57,822 nucleotides of DNA from Purshia tridentata (GCA_003254885.1 QANT01002663.1:1-57822), one strand, 5' to 3'; positions 10,936-22,548 are shown, counted from the first letter of the stretch. Numbers and translations: made by a program. Notes: generated by a model from the letters alone, not told the origin.

Positions 10936-13881
10936 GCGTGTTGATTCTTTTAATGCTTTTTTATTTTGTTACTTCTTGGTTTACTATGCAAATGCATGCT
11001 ATAGAGCTACAATTTTCAATAAAAATAGTATATTTTTGCTTTTGGAGTATTGGGTGATTAAATTTGTAAGTTGTATTTGCGAGATTCGGTTTAGTATAGC
11101 AGCAAATGTGGGTTAAGGAGAAATAGAGGTGATTGCTATGAACCATGTAATTTTGTTATATGTTTTTGGCTCGTTTAGTTAAATTTATACAGAAGTGGTG
11201 AAATTGTGAACTAGTTTCTCTTGCCTTTTGTACTCAAAAGATGCAACATATTTGAACAATAAAATTTTTAGTTCTGACTCTGTTTTTTTCTTTTCAAAAA
11301 CATCAATGATTATCATTTATTTTTTTAATTTATTCACAGTTTCCTGCTTTGCGTGAGTTTGTTAAAATGGGGAAGCCTGTTTGGGGGACCTGTGCAGGGC
11401 TTATTTTCTTAGCAAACAATGCCACAGGTGCATTTCCTTCTTCTTTTATTCTATGATTGTGTAATCTATTGATATTTCATTTTAGTTTGATTTTTCTTCT
11501 TCAATACAAATAAAAGCAGCTGAAAGTTGTTTTAATTAGTGAGACAAGGGGCATGTGTTTTCAGGACAGAAAATAGGAGGACAGGAACTTGTTGGAGGCC
11601 TGGATTGCACAGTTCACAGAAACTTTTTCGGCAGCCAGGTAATGCACTGAATTCTGACTGAATTCTGAATTCTGAATTCTCAAGTTAAGCATGTTTATCA
11701 AGATAGATATGCCATAAGCAAATAAAAGATGAGACACATGTTGTATCTGTAAATGTGTCAGTACTTAACATGGTAAAATAGTCCGAGATTTCTTGACTTC
11801 GGAAAATTCATAAAAGAAGGGGCATACAAGGCTCATGGTATGATTTAAATGGTTCTATTATGTTTGGATTCATTTTTTTTACCTGTAGGCTCAGTTGTCT
11901 ATTATTTATTAATATACTTGTTTATTGAAACAGTGGATGTTGTCATTCTAGTGGCCACATTATCTTGAAAGTTTTGTACACTATAATTAGTGAATTCCAT
12001 TGACCTGTTAATTGAAAAATGTAGTAGATTATGATGAGATATATAATTATCTAAAAAACATAATTTCATAGACTACATCTCTATTATATTTAACAAGGTT
12101 AGTGCTTATTATCTGACAAGCATAGAAACATTTAAAAAAGTAAAAAGAAACTTGCATGGGAACTTTATACATCTGTGTAAGGCATACTTCATGGGGATAA
12201 TTATGAGGAAAAAAATCATGGAGCTAAAGGGTTTTCTTTAATGCGGGATGAAGATGCAGGATTGATGTAGGATGTGATGATTGATCACTAACCATACACC
12301 GGTCAATTGGCCGTGGTCACCAAATGATTGTTATCTCACATCCCCCATTAATCTTGCATCTTTCATTCCACATTAGAGAATTCTTGATGGAGCTAATGGA
12401 ATAATAATTCGGCTCCCCATGTTTATATTTTTCTTTACTGTAATAGAAAGAAAGAGAAAAAAAGGGTTGTTGTTAGGAACTTATTTAGGGAACCATCTGT
12501 TGTAACACGTCACTTTATTCAATGTTGGATTTCTCAATTTGTCTGTTATAATTTTGTTTTCTTAAACTTACAGATTCAGAGTTTTGAGGCAGAACTTTCA
12601 GTACCAGAGCTTGCTTCTGAGGAAGGTGGTCCTGAAATATTTCGTGGAGTTTTCATCCGTGCTCCTGCAATCCTTGACATAGGACCAGAAGTTCAAGTGC
12701 TGGCTGATTATCTTGTTCCATCTAACAAGGTGTCGGGTTCAAGTTCTGCTGAATCCCAAGAGGTTTGTGATATGTTCTTCTGTTTGTTTTGACTGGAAAT
12801 AATGTGATATAATCAGTCTCTAGTCAAGGCTTCATTGGCTTCATTTAGGTTGACAGCATTACTGTATTCTTGTTATTGCGTCTTAAAAGTCCATATTCCT
12901 TGTAAATCATAAACCATCGAACCTTGTAACAGATGGATAGATTCAACCAGCTCCACTCAGTGGATTGGCAATTCTATTATTTGTTAGATAAGATTATCAC
13001 TTAATGAGTGAAGATACTTGGTATGTTGTTTTTGTATCAGAATAGGTTCATTTATCTCTAAAAGGGTCTCTCATTAGTTTATAAGTTCATGATAGTGGAG
13101 CAAATTATGGTAAAAAGAACAATTTTTTATATGATAATCTGTAAATTTTGTTGTGGTGTCCTAAAATAAAAGCTTTTGAATACAATCAGAGTAGAGATTA
13201 CATTGATGAGGACATGACTATTTTAGTAACACTCTTCTGCAATGAGTTACTTGGCATCTCATCTTGCAAAATTGTCATCTCGCATATATTTGGGGGTTTT
13301 CTTAGAACCACCAGTCACAAACGTGGTTGTGCTTGTAACACAAAAAATGTATCTTGTAGAATTATACTTTTCACTGAAATCTATTGTCAATGGCACTGCA
13401 TTCTGCATCATGTATTAAGGAAAGACTACTGAAGCTTCTGTTGCAGGGTGCAAACATGCAGTTATATTGCTACAAAAATCTAAAGCACCATTTATCTACA
13501 ATAAAATACCAAAGACGATATGCCACTGGAATAAATTATGTTTCACCCTTCTTTTGGTGCTATTTTCTTATTTTGTTTTGGTTATTTCAGGAGAATACTG
13601 CGTCTGAGAAGAAAGTGATTGTAGCAGTTAGACAAAGTAACTTGCTGGCGACTGCCTTCCATCCTGAACTGACAGCAGACACTCGATGGTATATTTATTT
13701 TCTGTTGTTTGTCATTCTCCTAAATTTGCATGAGGTTGTAAATATTTGCTTGTGCAGGCATAGTTACTTCTTGAAGATGGCGACTGAAACTGGAGAAGGG
13801 GCCTCAAGTAGCATTATTTCTGTTGAAGCAGATCTAAATTTAAACCAACAACCAAAGAACGACCTCCCTGTATTTCAATAG
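10617..13881 (+). CDS. PDX2: PDX2, glutaminase subunit of pyridoxal 5'-phosphate synthase
   Basis: Class I glutamine amidotransferase (PdxT/SNO family) that hydrolyses glutamine and passes ammonia to PDX1 in de novo vitamin B6 synthesis. Seven exons: 10617-10671, 10760-10887, 11340-11427, 11565-11638, 12574-12762, 13591-13688, 13758-13881, total 756 nt (251 aa; Arabidopsis PDX2 is about 255). The N-terminal [16 protein letters not shown], the PGGEST motif at 45-50, the nucleophile C79 in GTCAG, and the H202/E204 pair in HPELTAD are intact. Intron 1 has a GC donor (GCAG/GCACAC); intron 2 opens with a long TC microsatellite; intron 4 holds a MITE. The product has no visible transit peptide, consistent with a cytosolic enzyme. 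Confidence 0.97.
10889..10931. repeat. (TC)n microsatellite at the donor of PDX2 intron 2
   Basis: An uninterrupted TC run begins one base after the donor G of exon 2 (CAACCTA/GTCTCTC), so the 5' splice site is fused to a length-variable microsatellite. Confidence 0.95.
12228..12386. mobile_element. Foldback MITE in PDX2 intron 4 with 10-bp target duplication
   Basis: ATGGAGCTAA occurs directly on both sides (12218-12227 and 12387-12396). The inner ends are inverted and similar over about 45 bases: left TCTTTAATGCGGGATGAAG, right (reverse complement) TCTCTAATGTGGAATGAAAG. The middle is only weakly palindromic. A 9-10 bp duplication would fit a Mutator-like MITE, but that class is inference. 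Confidence 0.75.
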
Positions 13882-14418
13882 TAACAGTGAGATGATTGAT
13901 ACAGTTTATTTCCTGCATTTTTGAAGTTCTTTACTCTATTTAGTCTGCATTTTACTATGATGATGATGATCTGTTAAAGGTCTTTGATTCTGCACAAGTA
14001 TTCTCTCAGGTTAATTTAGGTTTAAGGCAGAATGGCCGATAAACCAGTTCTGCATTTCAGGTGGTGTATATAAATTATAAAGTTGAAAATAAAGTCACGC
14101 TTCTTTTTATTTCTCGAAATAAACTTGAGAATAATTATGTTTCTCGTGTGCACTAGTTAAATGTCAATTTACCATATTGCATTTACCATGTAATGCTCCA
14201 TTGTTCCATTAGGATCTCAGCCTAATGTAATACTACATTAGTTACCCAAAACCAGATGCATTTAAATGAAAAACACTTGATTATTGGAATTGATGTTTAT
14301 TTCTCTTGATCATTTGTGTTATTTTTTATTACATCAGGACACAAACATAAATTCTAAAAACTTTACTCAGCCCTCACAATGCATGAGCTAAAATTTTTGG
14401 AGGCGATCATTATGAGTA
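13882..14418. other. Intergenic, convergent 3' ends of PDX2 and RC1
   Basis: It should contain both 3'UTRs. Plus-strand AATAAA-like words occur near 14090 and 14118. No gene is seen. Confidence 0.6.
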
Positions 14419-15836
14419 TCATGCAACTTCTCCACTTATAATTGGAAGCCCAGATTGAGATCGAGTAGTTTTGAACCTGCAAACCTTGCAGAGAGGAGAA
14501 AAGAATGATGGAGTTCTATACTTGTCCTCACCACCCATCAATGGCATTGGGACTCCTCTCTTGACTGGACTAACATAACCAGGCCTGTAAGTCTTTCCCA
14601 AAACTCCTTCCACCTGATCACTCAATTTGGGAAATGTGAATTGTGTCTCCAAGTGAGCAAAAGTATCATCACCTAGTGGTATATGGTAGTGATGAACTCG
14701 GTCTTCTTTTTCTCCAATAGGCCTAACCCTTATGGCTATTTCCACAAGTCCCTCCACAATCACTCTCGCATAGTTAGTGTCATCGGTTCTTTCCACAAGT
14801 ACTTCTCTGTGTTCACCATTAGTCCTCCATTCGGCCTCTCCATTAGTAGGAATGCTAACTTCCTCACCATCCCATCTGATCATGAGAGCATCAACTTTGT
14901 CATCCCACTTTGAGATCCTCTTTGCTGCAACTACAAGTGTGTGAGTGTCGAACAGGATTGAGATGGCTTGAATCCATGTGAAGTCGCGAGTCCTTCCTGT
15001 TGGTCGAGTCCCAATGAAATGTGCGTTGATATGGAGGTTGTCGTCGGAGACAATGGCAAAGTTCCCATCCTTGGCTCCATGGAAGTAGAACATCACCCCA
15101 TCACCACCAATGAAGCGAGGGTCATAGCAGATAGAGCCGTAGCCATCACAGTTGCCTCTTCTAACTGAAAAAGCGCAGGCAGAATTGTTAGTTCAAATAT
15201 AGATGACCCATTTCACATGTTATGGATTTTTCTTGAGAGAGAAAATTAAAGGAGCTTACCCTTGCAGGTGGCTTCACAACTGCTACCGCAGTTAACGAAA
15301 CAACCCTTTGATTTCTTGTTGTTTTTGGGCTTTCTCTCTGGGCAATCGGAAGGACACACAAGAGTCTTGTAAAAACAGGCTCCTTGTGCTTTGCATAAAC
15401 ATTGCTCCTGTCCGGATGCCGTTGCTGGCAGTACGTCGTAGTTTATAGTATCACTGATTCCATTGCCATTGCCATTTCCATTGCCGTTTCCATTGCCATT
15501 ACCATTACCGTTACCATTTCCATTGCCATTACCATTTCCGTTACCATTGCCATTGCCGTTGCCATTTCCATTGCCGTTGCCATTACCATTTACCGTCCCG
15601 TCCCCACCAATGTTGCCATTACCATTCCCGTTGCCGTTGCCATTGCCACTCCCAGTGTTGCCATTGCCATTGCCACCGCCAGTGTTGCCATTCCCATTCC
15701 CATTTCCGTTGCCACTGCCAGTGTTTCCATTGCCATTCCCATTCCCATTGCCTTGGCCCAGAACAAAGCTGGCTTCCATGGCAATGAGCATTACAAAGAG
15801 CGCCACCAATACATGTGACATTCTTATTTTAGCCAT
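14419..15836 (-). CDS. Root-cap/LEA-related secreted protein with (Gly-Asn)n tract, copy RC1
   Basis: Two exons, 15260-15836 and 14419-15164, with a 95-nt GT-AG intron; 1323 nt, 440 aa. Residues 1-28 form a signal peptide ending in VLGQ. Residues 29-126 are almost only GN repeats with TGSGN/TGGGN breaks and one irregular IGGDGTVN segment. A Cys-rich block follows (nine Cys, with a KPKNNKKSKG basic loop). Exon 2 encodes the conserved Root_cap domain: GDGVMFYFHGAKDGNFAIVSD, then FIGTRPTGRTRDFTW and GVLGKTYRPGYVSPVKRG. The family (Arabidopsis At5g54370, At3g19430 type) is secreted and root-cap or LEA-associated, with unknown biochemistry. RC1 is inverted relative to RC2-RC5 and divergent from RC2. 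Confidence 0.93.
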
Positions 15837-15941
15837 TTCTAGCTAACAACTGTATTCTGTTTAATTATCTTCAATCCTTCTCTTAAATTTACTTGTATTC
15901 TGAGCAGGAAGGATTGATGGGAATTGCAGTGTTCAAAGAGA

Positions 15942-15949
15942 TATTTATA
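15942..15949 (-). promoter_or_regulatory. TATA box of RC1
   Basis: Minus-strand TATAAATA, about 105 bases upstream of the RC1 start, at nearly the same spacing as in the other array members. The following leader (CAATCCTTCCTGCTCAGAAT) resembles the leaders of RC2-RC5. Confidence 0.7.
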
Positions 15950-16084
15950 GTGGAGTATTGAGAGGGAATCAAGCCTTCATTAGCAATTGTTTATAATTTT
16001 ATTTGGAATCATTGTAATTTGACTAATAGTTAGCTAGAGACCTGGCCTATACAAAACAAAACAAAACTCCCAAAAAACGGTAAA

Positions 16085-16230
16085 CCTTTTTAACAACCTG
16101 AAGCATCGGTACACTATTTTTTGATAGAGCTAGGAACTTTTCGGAAATGTACTCACCTTCAACTTGAATGGTGTACACTATTTTGCATGGCACATCATCG
16201 ATCATATCTTACGATTGCCTCAAAGTGATC
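16085..16230 (-). promoter_or_regulatory. Conserved upstream block of RC1
   Basis: On the minus strand it contains GATCACTTTGAGGCAATCGT, then GTACACCATTCAAGTTGAAG, then ATGCTTCAGGTTGTTAAAAAG. The same three words in the same order occur upstream of RC2, RC4 and RC5. The block sits about 135-280 bases above the TATA box. Confidence 0.6.
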
Positions 16231-18870
16231 GATCATATACAAAAGAAAATTGCACTTTACATGAAAGATCCATTAAGAGTTGTCTAACGCGAAACATTAG
16301 CATTTTTTAGGGTTGATTTTGTGCCACTGCTCACTGTCGCATACATATTAAGTCTCATGAGACCGATCATACACATTGCACCTCACACCCATCTTCACGA
16401 GAGCTTGATGCGCCCAGTTTTATTTTTCTTTCTTCTCATGCCTATTAAAGTTTATTTTTGGATTCAAATTCTCTATTTATTTTTATTTGACTTTTATTTC
16501 AATCATGTATTTATTATTTAATAGTAGGGAGAAAAATAGAATGAAACTCATAATACTTTTTAGTTGTAAGTAAAATTACATTAAACACTTCAGATTTTTT
16601 TTAAAAAAACAGACGAGCAGAGAGTCCAAATCATTTTTATTCAAGTCCTTATTCAATTTTTTTAAAAAAATTTAAGTCTAAGTTAACTTTTCAAACTAGA
16701 AAAGTTAGAATAACCAATACTGCAGTACATATAACGAAAAGAAAACTTTGTTGAATTCAAAACCATACTAACCCAATAATTTTGTAAAAAATTGTTTTCT
16801 TTTCTTTTTTATCAAGAGAAGATTGTATAATATAGTTTTTTTTAGAGAAAGATTGTATGGCAAGGTAACTTATAGGAGAATATATGTACTGATCTATAAT
16901 GTATTTTGTCAACCGGTCATAAGGTATGAGCATAAAAGCCAAATTGTCCAAGTACTTTGCACTGACTAAAAACAATCTTAAGAACCTTTTATCCAATATA
17001 TTAATTATATTTTTTACAAACTTAAAGGTGCAATCAAAGACTGTTATCAAAGCCCAGATACCCAACCAACTATACTCCACCGTGCGAGTTCTTCAAAAAA
17101 TGCCTTTTAAGCCCAAGAATTAGAAATGCTTTAGTTTCTGATGTAGGTTTTCGTAAGATTGCAGAACCTAAAGGACGTCACCTGAAATCTAGTGAGCCTT
17201 AATCCCTTTACCTAGATTCATTGAAAAACTACAAGACATGCAAAAGGTACGTTTCTTCTCTCATGGAAAAGATAACGCGCGTTAATTAATTAATTTGATT
17301 AGCAAAGGGTCATACCCGCCATATATTGAAGATACGTACCAGTTCAATTTGGGTAGAAATATAGAAAATATTATCGGTTATTATCTTTTGTCTTATCGGT
17401 TATATTATTCATTATCTTAACAGTAGTTGCAGTGCCTTTGTTGATCCATCGGCATAAAGCCCCAGTTGATCAGTGCGGTTTTGTCCTGAAAGTTTAAAAT
17501 GACATGTTACAGCTTATGCATAAGAAACAAACTTATGAAACATGTCCATGTTGCATGCCTTTATTGAAGAACAATTAACGTAATATGAAACCTCGTGAAT
17601 GAAAATTTTAGGAGCCAAATTTGGGTGCTTTAACGTATATATATGGTTACATCAACCGTGAAATTGACTTTAATTTTGTTTTGTCCTGAGCAATTGACTT
17701 TAGTTAATTAATAACCAAAGATTTTAATAGTTAACTTTGTGTTCATACTTAATTTAGTAATAACCTGCACCAGTAGATGATGAAAATTATAGCATATTTT
17801 GGGTCAATAACATATTAACACATATTTAGTAGCTATATTTTCGTGCGTATTTAAAATTTTTATCATTTTTTTCTTTTTAATGACTAAGTTAATATTTGTT
17901 AAATTATAGCTTTTGGGTCAAGGCCAGTAGAGCTCACATGTATGATTTAATTGACCCCATGAAGCTAATTTTCCATATTAAATTTAGGTTATTATTTTCT
18001 GGAATTTTACCTTAAAGAGTAAGGTAAAGTTGTTTCATAAAACGTCTCAGAAAAATAATTCTGAAGCTAAAGGCCATGAGTACGTCTCTTTCAGCATGTC
18101 GTTATAAAAAAAGAAATTCTTGGATACTCAACTACTCACATTTGCTATAGATTTTAAGATTATTTTGATGGATTAATTAGTTTCACGATTCTGATCAAGA
18201 TATATGCTGGTCCAAAAGAAAGAAAGTGCTTGTCTCTATGGTGGCCGGTCTCAGAGGAGGCACAGATATACTTGCCCCTTCAACAGTTAATATATAAATT
18301 AGCCTAGAATCTGTTTGTGGTTAGTCTTTGGTTTTTTTTGGGGCTTGTAGCCCTCTTTTCTCTTTTCTTACCAAAGAAAAAAAAATTAGCCTAGAATTAG
18401 GTTAAATTCAGAATTCGATTCTTTCCAATGTAACAAAAAAATAATAATGACTAGAGAAAATCTTCAAAGAAATTAACCTAGATATAAATAATTAACACTT
18501 CAATCAGGTTTAACTTGAGGGTGAAAGTGAACATAATTAACCTTCTGAAGGGGTTGGTGACTGAGCTTGGTTACCTAGAGCTAGCTAGTCTATGATTAAT
18601 TTCAGGGGTCTAAACCCACATGAGTGGGAGGCTTTTAGCGACACTATTTCTATTTCTAGCAACAAATTAAGCTTTGTCTCTAAAAGTCATCTTAAGCATT
18701 GGAACAACATTGATCACCGTAGGTGTGTAACCCCTTTCAAAGATGTTAATTAGTGTAAATGTGGCATATATATTTAGGTGTCAAAAGGTAAAGGATGGAA
18801 TGGTGTGTAGAGTTTGGACGACTCTTAATCGATCTTTCATGCATCACATTACAATGTTCCGTTGTATGAT
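16231..18870. other. Intergenic between divergent RC1 and RC2
   Basis: AT-rich, with only short, non-homologous frames (for example 16757-17123). It contains a truncated LINE tail at 18311-18384. Otherwise I see nothing gene-like. Confidence 0.6.
18311..18384 (+). mobile_element. 5'-truncated LINE-like retroposon tail
   Basis: A 74-bp insert, starting CTGTTTGTGG and ending in an A-rich tail (CCAAAGAAAAAAAA), is flanked by the direct repeat ATTAGCCTAGAAT at 18298-18310 and 18385-18397. A poly-A end plus a 13-bp or longer variable-length target duplication is the signature of target-primed retroposition. A SINE fragment is the alternative. Confidence 0.7.
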
Positions 18871-19010
18871 GATCACTTTGAGGCAACAGTAAGTAAGATA
18901 TGATGATGTGCTATGCAATATACTACACCATTGAATTTGAAGGTGAGTACGATTCCAAAAAGTTGCCTCTATCACAAACTCAAGTTAACTAATGCTTCAG
19001 GTTCTTAAAA
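18871..19010 (+). promoter_or_regulatory. Conserved upstream block of RC2
   Basis: Contains GATCACTTTGAGGCAACAGT, TACACCATTGAATTTGAAGG and AATGCTTCAGGTTCTTAAAA in the order seen in RC1, RC4 and RC5. It also shares the extra ATGATGTGC word with RC1, its divergent partner. Confidence 0.6.
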
Positions 19011-19112
19011 TAGTTTATGGGATGCCTTGTATGCGTATCTATCTAGATAATAACTCTGAATAAAAAATAAAAATAATAGCTAATGAAGGCTTGGTTCCCC
19101 CTTAATGATCCC

Positions 19113-19121
19113 TTATATATA
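19113..19121 (+). promoter_or_regulatory. TATA box of RC2
   Basis: TTATATATA followed by CCCCTTTTGAACCCTG, about 100 bases before the RC2 start. RC3 has the same downstream string. Confidence 0.7.
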
Positions 19122-19216
19122 CCCCTTTTGAACCCTGGCTTTCTCATCTGCCTCCTTCTTGCTCACAAACAAGTAAATCAACAGAAGGAGAAGATAAAAA
19201 GAGACATTAGCTAGAA

Positions 19217-20651
19217 ATGGCTAAAATAAGAATGTCACATATATTGGTGGCGCTCTTTGTAGTGCTCATTGCCATGGAAGCCAGCCTTGTTCTTGGCCAA
19301 GGCAATGGGAATGGGAATGGTAATGGAAACAGTGGCAGTGGCAATGGAAATGGGAATGGAAATGGCAACACTGGTGGTGGGAATGGAAATGGGAATGGAA
19401 ATGGCAACGAGGGTAGTGGCAACGGCAATGGTAACGGGAATGGCAATGGCAACACTGGCAATGGAAACGGCAACGGCAACGGCAACGGCAACGGTAATGG
19501 TAATGGCAATGGAAACGGCAACGGCAATGGCAACGGAAATGGCAACGGCAACGGCAATGGCAATGGCAATGGCAATGGCAATGGAATCAGTGATACTACA
19601 AACTACGATGTATTGCCAGCAACGGCATCGGGACAGGAGCAATGTTTATGCAAAGCACAGGGGGCCTGTTTTTACAAGACCCTTGTGTGTCCACCCGAAT
19701 GCCCGGAGAGAAAGCCCAAAAACAACAAGAAATCAAAGGGTTGTTTTGTTAACTGCGGTAGCACTTGTGAAGCCACTTGCAAGGGTAAGCCTCCTTACTA
19801 ATTAATTAGTTACTATAGATTTTCATGGCATGAACTTTTACTAATAAGCTCAATTCTACTTGTTATTTCTTTGGGCAGTTAGAAGAGGCAACTGTGATGG
19901 CTATGGCTCTATCTGCTATGACCCTCGCTTTATTGGTGGTGATGGTGTGATGTTCTACTTCCATGGGGCCAAGGATGGAAACTTCGCCATTGTCTCCGAC
20001 GACAACCTCCAAATCAATGCACACTTCATCGGGACTCGACCAACAGGAAGGACTCGCGACTTCACATGGATTCAAGCCATCTCAATCATGTTCGACACTC
20101 ACACACTTGTTGTTGCAGCCAAGAGGGTGTCAAAGTGGGATGACAAAGTTGATGCTCTCATGATCAGATGGGATGGTGAGGAACTTAGCATCCCTACTAA
20201 TGGAGAGGCTGAATGGAGGACTATAGCTAATGGCGAAGACAGAGAAGTAGTTGTGGAAAGAACCGATGACACTAATTATGCAAGAGTGATTGTGGAGGGC
20301 GTTGTGGAAGTAGCCATAAGGGTTAGGCCAATTGGAGAAAAAGAAGACAGGGTTCATCACTATCATATACCACTAGGTGATGACACTTTTGCTCACTTGG
20401 AAACACAGTTCACATTTTCCAATTTGACTCATCAGGTGGAAGGAGTTTTGGGAAAGACATACAGGCCAGGATATGTTAGTCCAGTCAAGAGAGGAGTACC
20501 AATGCCATTGATGGGTGGTGAGGACAAGTACAGAACTCCATCATTTCTTTCACCTCTCTGCAAGCTTTGCAGGTTCCAAACTACTCAATCCGTCACTGCA
20601 ATTACAAGCGGAGTGTTGAGAACTATTAGAGTACACAACTCTAATATTTAA
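19217..20651 (+). CDS. Root-cap/LEA-related secreted GN-rich protein, copy RC2, C-terminus replaced by an LTR
   Basis: Exons 19217-19784 and 19879-20651 (94-nt intron), 1341 nt, 446 aa. Signal peptide 1-28, GN tract 29-123, nine-Cys block, then the Root_cap domain. The codon G/TG after ITSG straddles the edge of a solo LTR that begins at 20614, so the last 12 residues (VLRTIRVHNSNI) and the stop are LTR sequence. Reading across the empty site would have given a stop four codons past the edge, so the domain itself is intact. RC2 alone has a two-residue insertion (IA in WRTIANGED). Its intron differs from that of RC3 at a single base, which points to very recent exchange. Confidence 0.92.
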
Positions 20652-21279
20652 ATTGGCAGAGAGACATTACAAGTAAACAAATTACTTGTATTAAAGACAC
20701 AAAATATTACAACACAGCCACTCACAAAGAAAGCTCACAGCTTGGATTAGCTTGGATTAGCTTACATTAGCTTAGATTAGCTTCGATTAGCTTCTATTAG
20801 CTTACATCCGCTTGGATTAGCTTGGATTAGCTTCCATAGCTTCTATAGCTTTCATTTGCTTGGATTATTACAAAGAAGGTGTCTCCTCCTATTTATAGGC
20901 TTTGAGGAGGTTAATCCAATGGTTAGAAACTAGGGGTGGTTCTAGAATCTACTTACAAGCTTCTAGAATACTTCTAGAGTATTCCATGTTCTAAGAGGTT
21001 CTACACCTTTCTTAGATATTTCTACTTTCTCTAGAAGTCTCCAGAATGTCATGGATAAATCTACTTGTGTCTTGAAAGCTCCATAAGACTCTAGAAGGCT
21101 CTGGAGAACTCTTGAATATCCTTGTACACTCTGGACTTCTCTTGAATCCTCTGGATTTCTCTAGAGAATTCCTGGAACGTCCTGGAAGATTCTAGAACAT
21201 TCTGGAAGCTCTCAATAGCTATACTTCTCTAGTTTATTCTAGAGAATTCTCAAATGGGCTGGGGTTGATATATTTAACA
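20614..21279 (-). mobile_element. Solo LTR inserted in the 3' end of RC2
   Basis: A 666-bp element with TGTTGAGA at one end and TTTAACA at the other (TG...CA), flanked by the perfect 5-bp duplication CGGAG (20609-20613 and 21280-21284). No internal region or second LTR is present, so it is a solo LTR. Inside are about a dozen imperfect 10-bp AGCTTGGATT units (20737-20870) and many CTTCTAGAA words. TATAAATAGG reads on the minus strand at about 20887-20897, so minus orientation is favoured but not certain. Confidence 0.9.
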
Positions 21280-21513
21280 CGGAGTTGTTCAATAGTCATA
21301 TTATATGATCAAGAGAAATAAACAATGTTTTCTTAATTGTCTTCAATAATCATGAGAATAAACACTCTGTTTCAATTAATATTTTGTATCTTGTTTTCGG
21401 TAAATAATTTAGTATTAATTGTATTCCTGAAATTTTATTCAATAATCAGGTTAATTTTATTGTTCTCCAATCTCAATAAATATTAAATGCATTAGCCATG
21501 TGTTTATAATGTT

Positions 21514-21529
21514 ATGCTCGGCCGAGCAT
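21514..21529. repeat. 16-bp perfect palindrome
   Basis: ATGCTCGGCCGAGCAT, GC-rich in an AT-rich neighbourhood and followed by the repeat CATTCAGCGCATTCAGCG. Function unknown. Confidence 0.9.
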
Positions 21530-21941
21530 TCAGCGCATTCAGCGGCCTCCTTTTATTTTATTTTGTCAAATGGATTTAAGATATGGTTTGATAGTAATAT
21601 ATAAAATTATGGTGAATGTGATTCCAAATGATTATATATTTTTTTATTTCTACATGTATAAGTAACAAAAATACATAAGAAATTTGTAGAAATATCTTTT
21701 TATAAGATTTAGAGTTTAAACTATTGAGCAATTTCAACTGGGTTGTATTGTATGGAACCTGTTCACAAGTTTAATAAATAAAATGAAATTAGGCATGAAG
21801 CGCCCGGGTTGGGTTGGGCACACATCTTATTATATTAAAGTAGGCCTTAAATTTGTGTATTTTCCACACATGGGCCGTTTTGTTTTTAGGGGCTCTCTCT
21901 CTCTCTCTTTAATCAATTTAGTATTATGCTATCAACAAGGT

Positions 21942-21990
21942 TATAGAGCCCTTAATATGTTCTTGGTATTCTCGGCTTAAGGGCTCTATA
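21942..21990. repeat. 13-bp perfect inverted repeat with 23-nt loop
   Basis: TATAGAGCCCTTA (21942-21954) and TAAGGGCTCTATA (21978-21990) could form a hairpin. It sits just upstream of the solo LTR at 22019. Confidence 0.9.
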
Positions 21991-22018
21991 TATTGTGCTT
22001 ATTCTTGTAGTACTATAG

Positions 22019-22548
22019 TGTGGGCGACCGAAATATCTGGGCTCGAGCCCAAGGTTGAAACGTAACCAGGCCCAGCCCAGAGAAAAGCCAAATCAAGAGA
22101 CGAAGCCCAAAAGACCAAAATAAATTAAGGCCCAAAAGTGAAAACGGTAACATTTCTTGTCTTAAACGAACAGCCCGTTTTTATCCCAACTTTAATGACC
22201 CGCGAACTCGAATAAAGGCACCAACGATCAAATACATTAAAGAAGGATAACGGGAAGAAAAGGCGCGAAGGTAGGGAGTAACGGAAAAATTATTTTTTCT
22301 ATAAAAAGGAACGTGACTCCATACAAATGGGAGATCGAACCTAAGAAAAAAGCAAATACTGAAAAGCATATTGAATTCTTTACTCATTTTAGCATCGGAG
22401 TGTCATTGCAGGTACACTCCACGGGAAAATCTCAACAATTCGAAGAAAAAAACTTGGAAGGAGGCGCAACAGTCGAGTGGAAGGCTTTGGCTGATTGATT
22501 TATTGTTGTTTGTTAAAATTAGGCCCAGCGAGAATTTTAGCATCAACA
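22019..22548 (+). mobile_element. Second solo LTR, between RC2 and RC3
   Basis: A 530-bp element starting TGTGGGCGACC and ending TTTTAGCATCAACA, flanked by the perfect 5-bp duplication TATAG (22014-22018 and 22549-22553). A plus-strand TATAAAAAGG box (22300-22309) is followed by TTAGCATCGGAGTGTCATTG. That word resembles the post-TATA region common in plant Gypsy-type LTRs, which is a family assignment from memory. No internal domain or partner LTR is seen. Confidence 0.85.

Noticed and set aside
10560-11057. A 165-codon plus frame covering PDX2 exon 1
   Set aside because: Only the first 18 residues after the ATG at 10617 match PDX2; the rest is intron 1 and exon 2 read in the wrong frame.
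15402-15846. Long plus-strand frames (PLPFPLP and IAIAVSIA repeats) over RC1
   Set aside because: They are antisense readings of the GN hexanucleotide repeat. The same appear opposite RC2, RC3, RC4 and RC5, and none has a promoter or homology of its own.
20737-20870. Regular AGCTTGGATT repeats, superficially array-like
   Set aside because: Units are contiguous without unique spacers, in plant DNA, and lie inside a solo LTR; not CRISPR.
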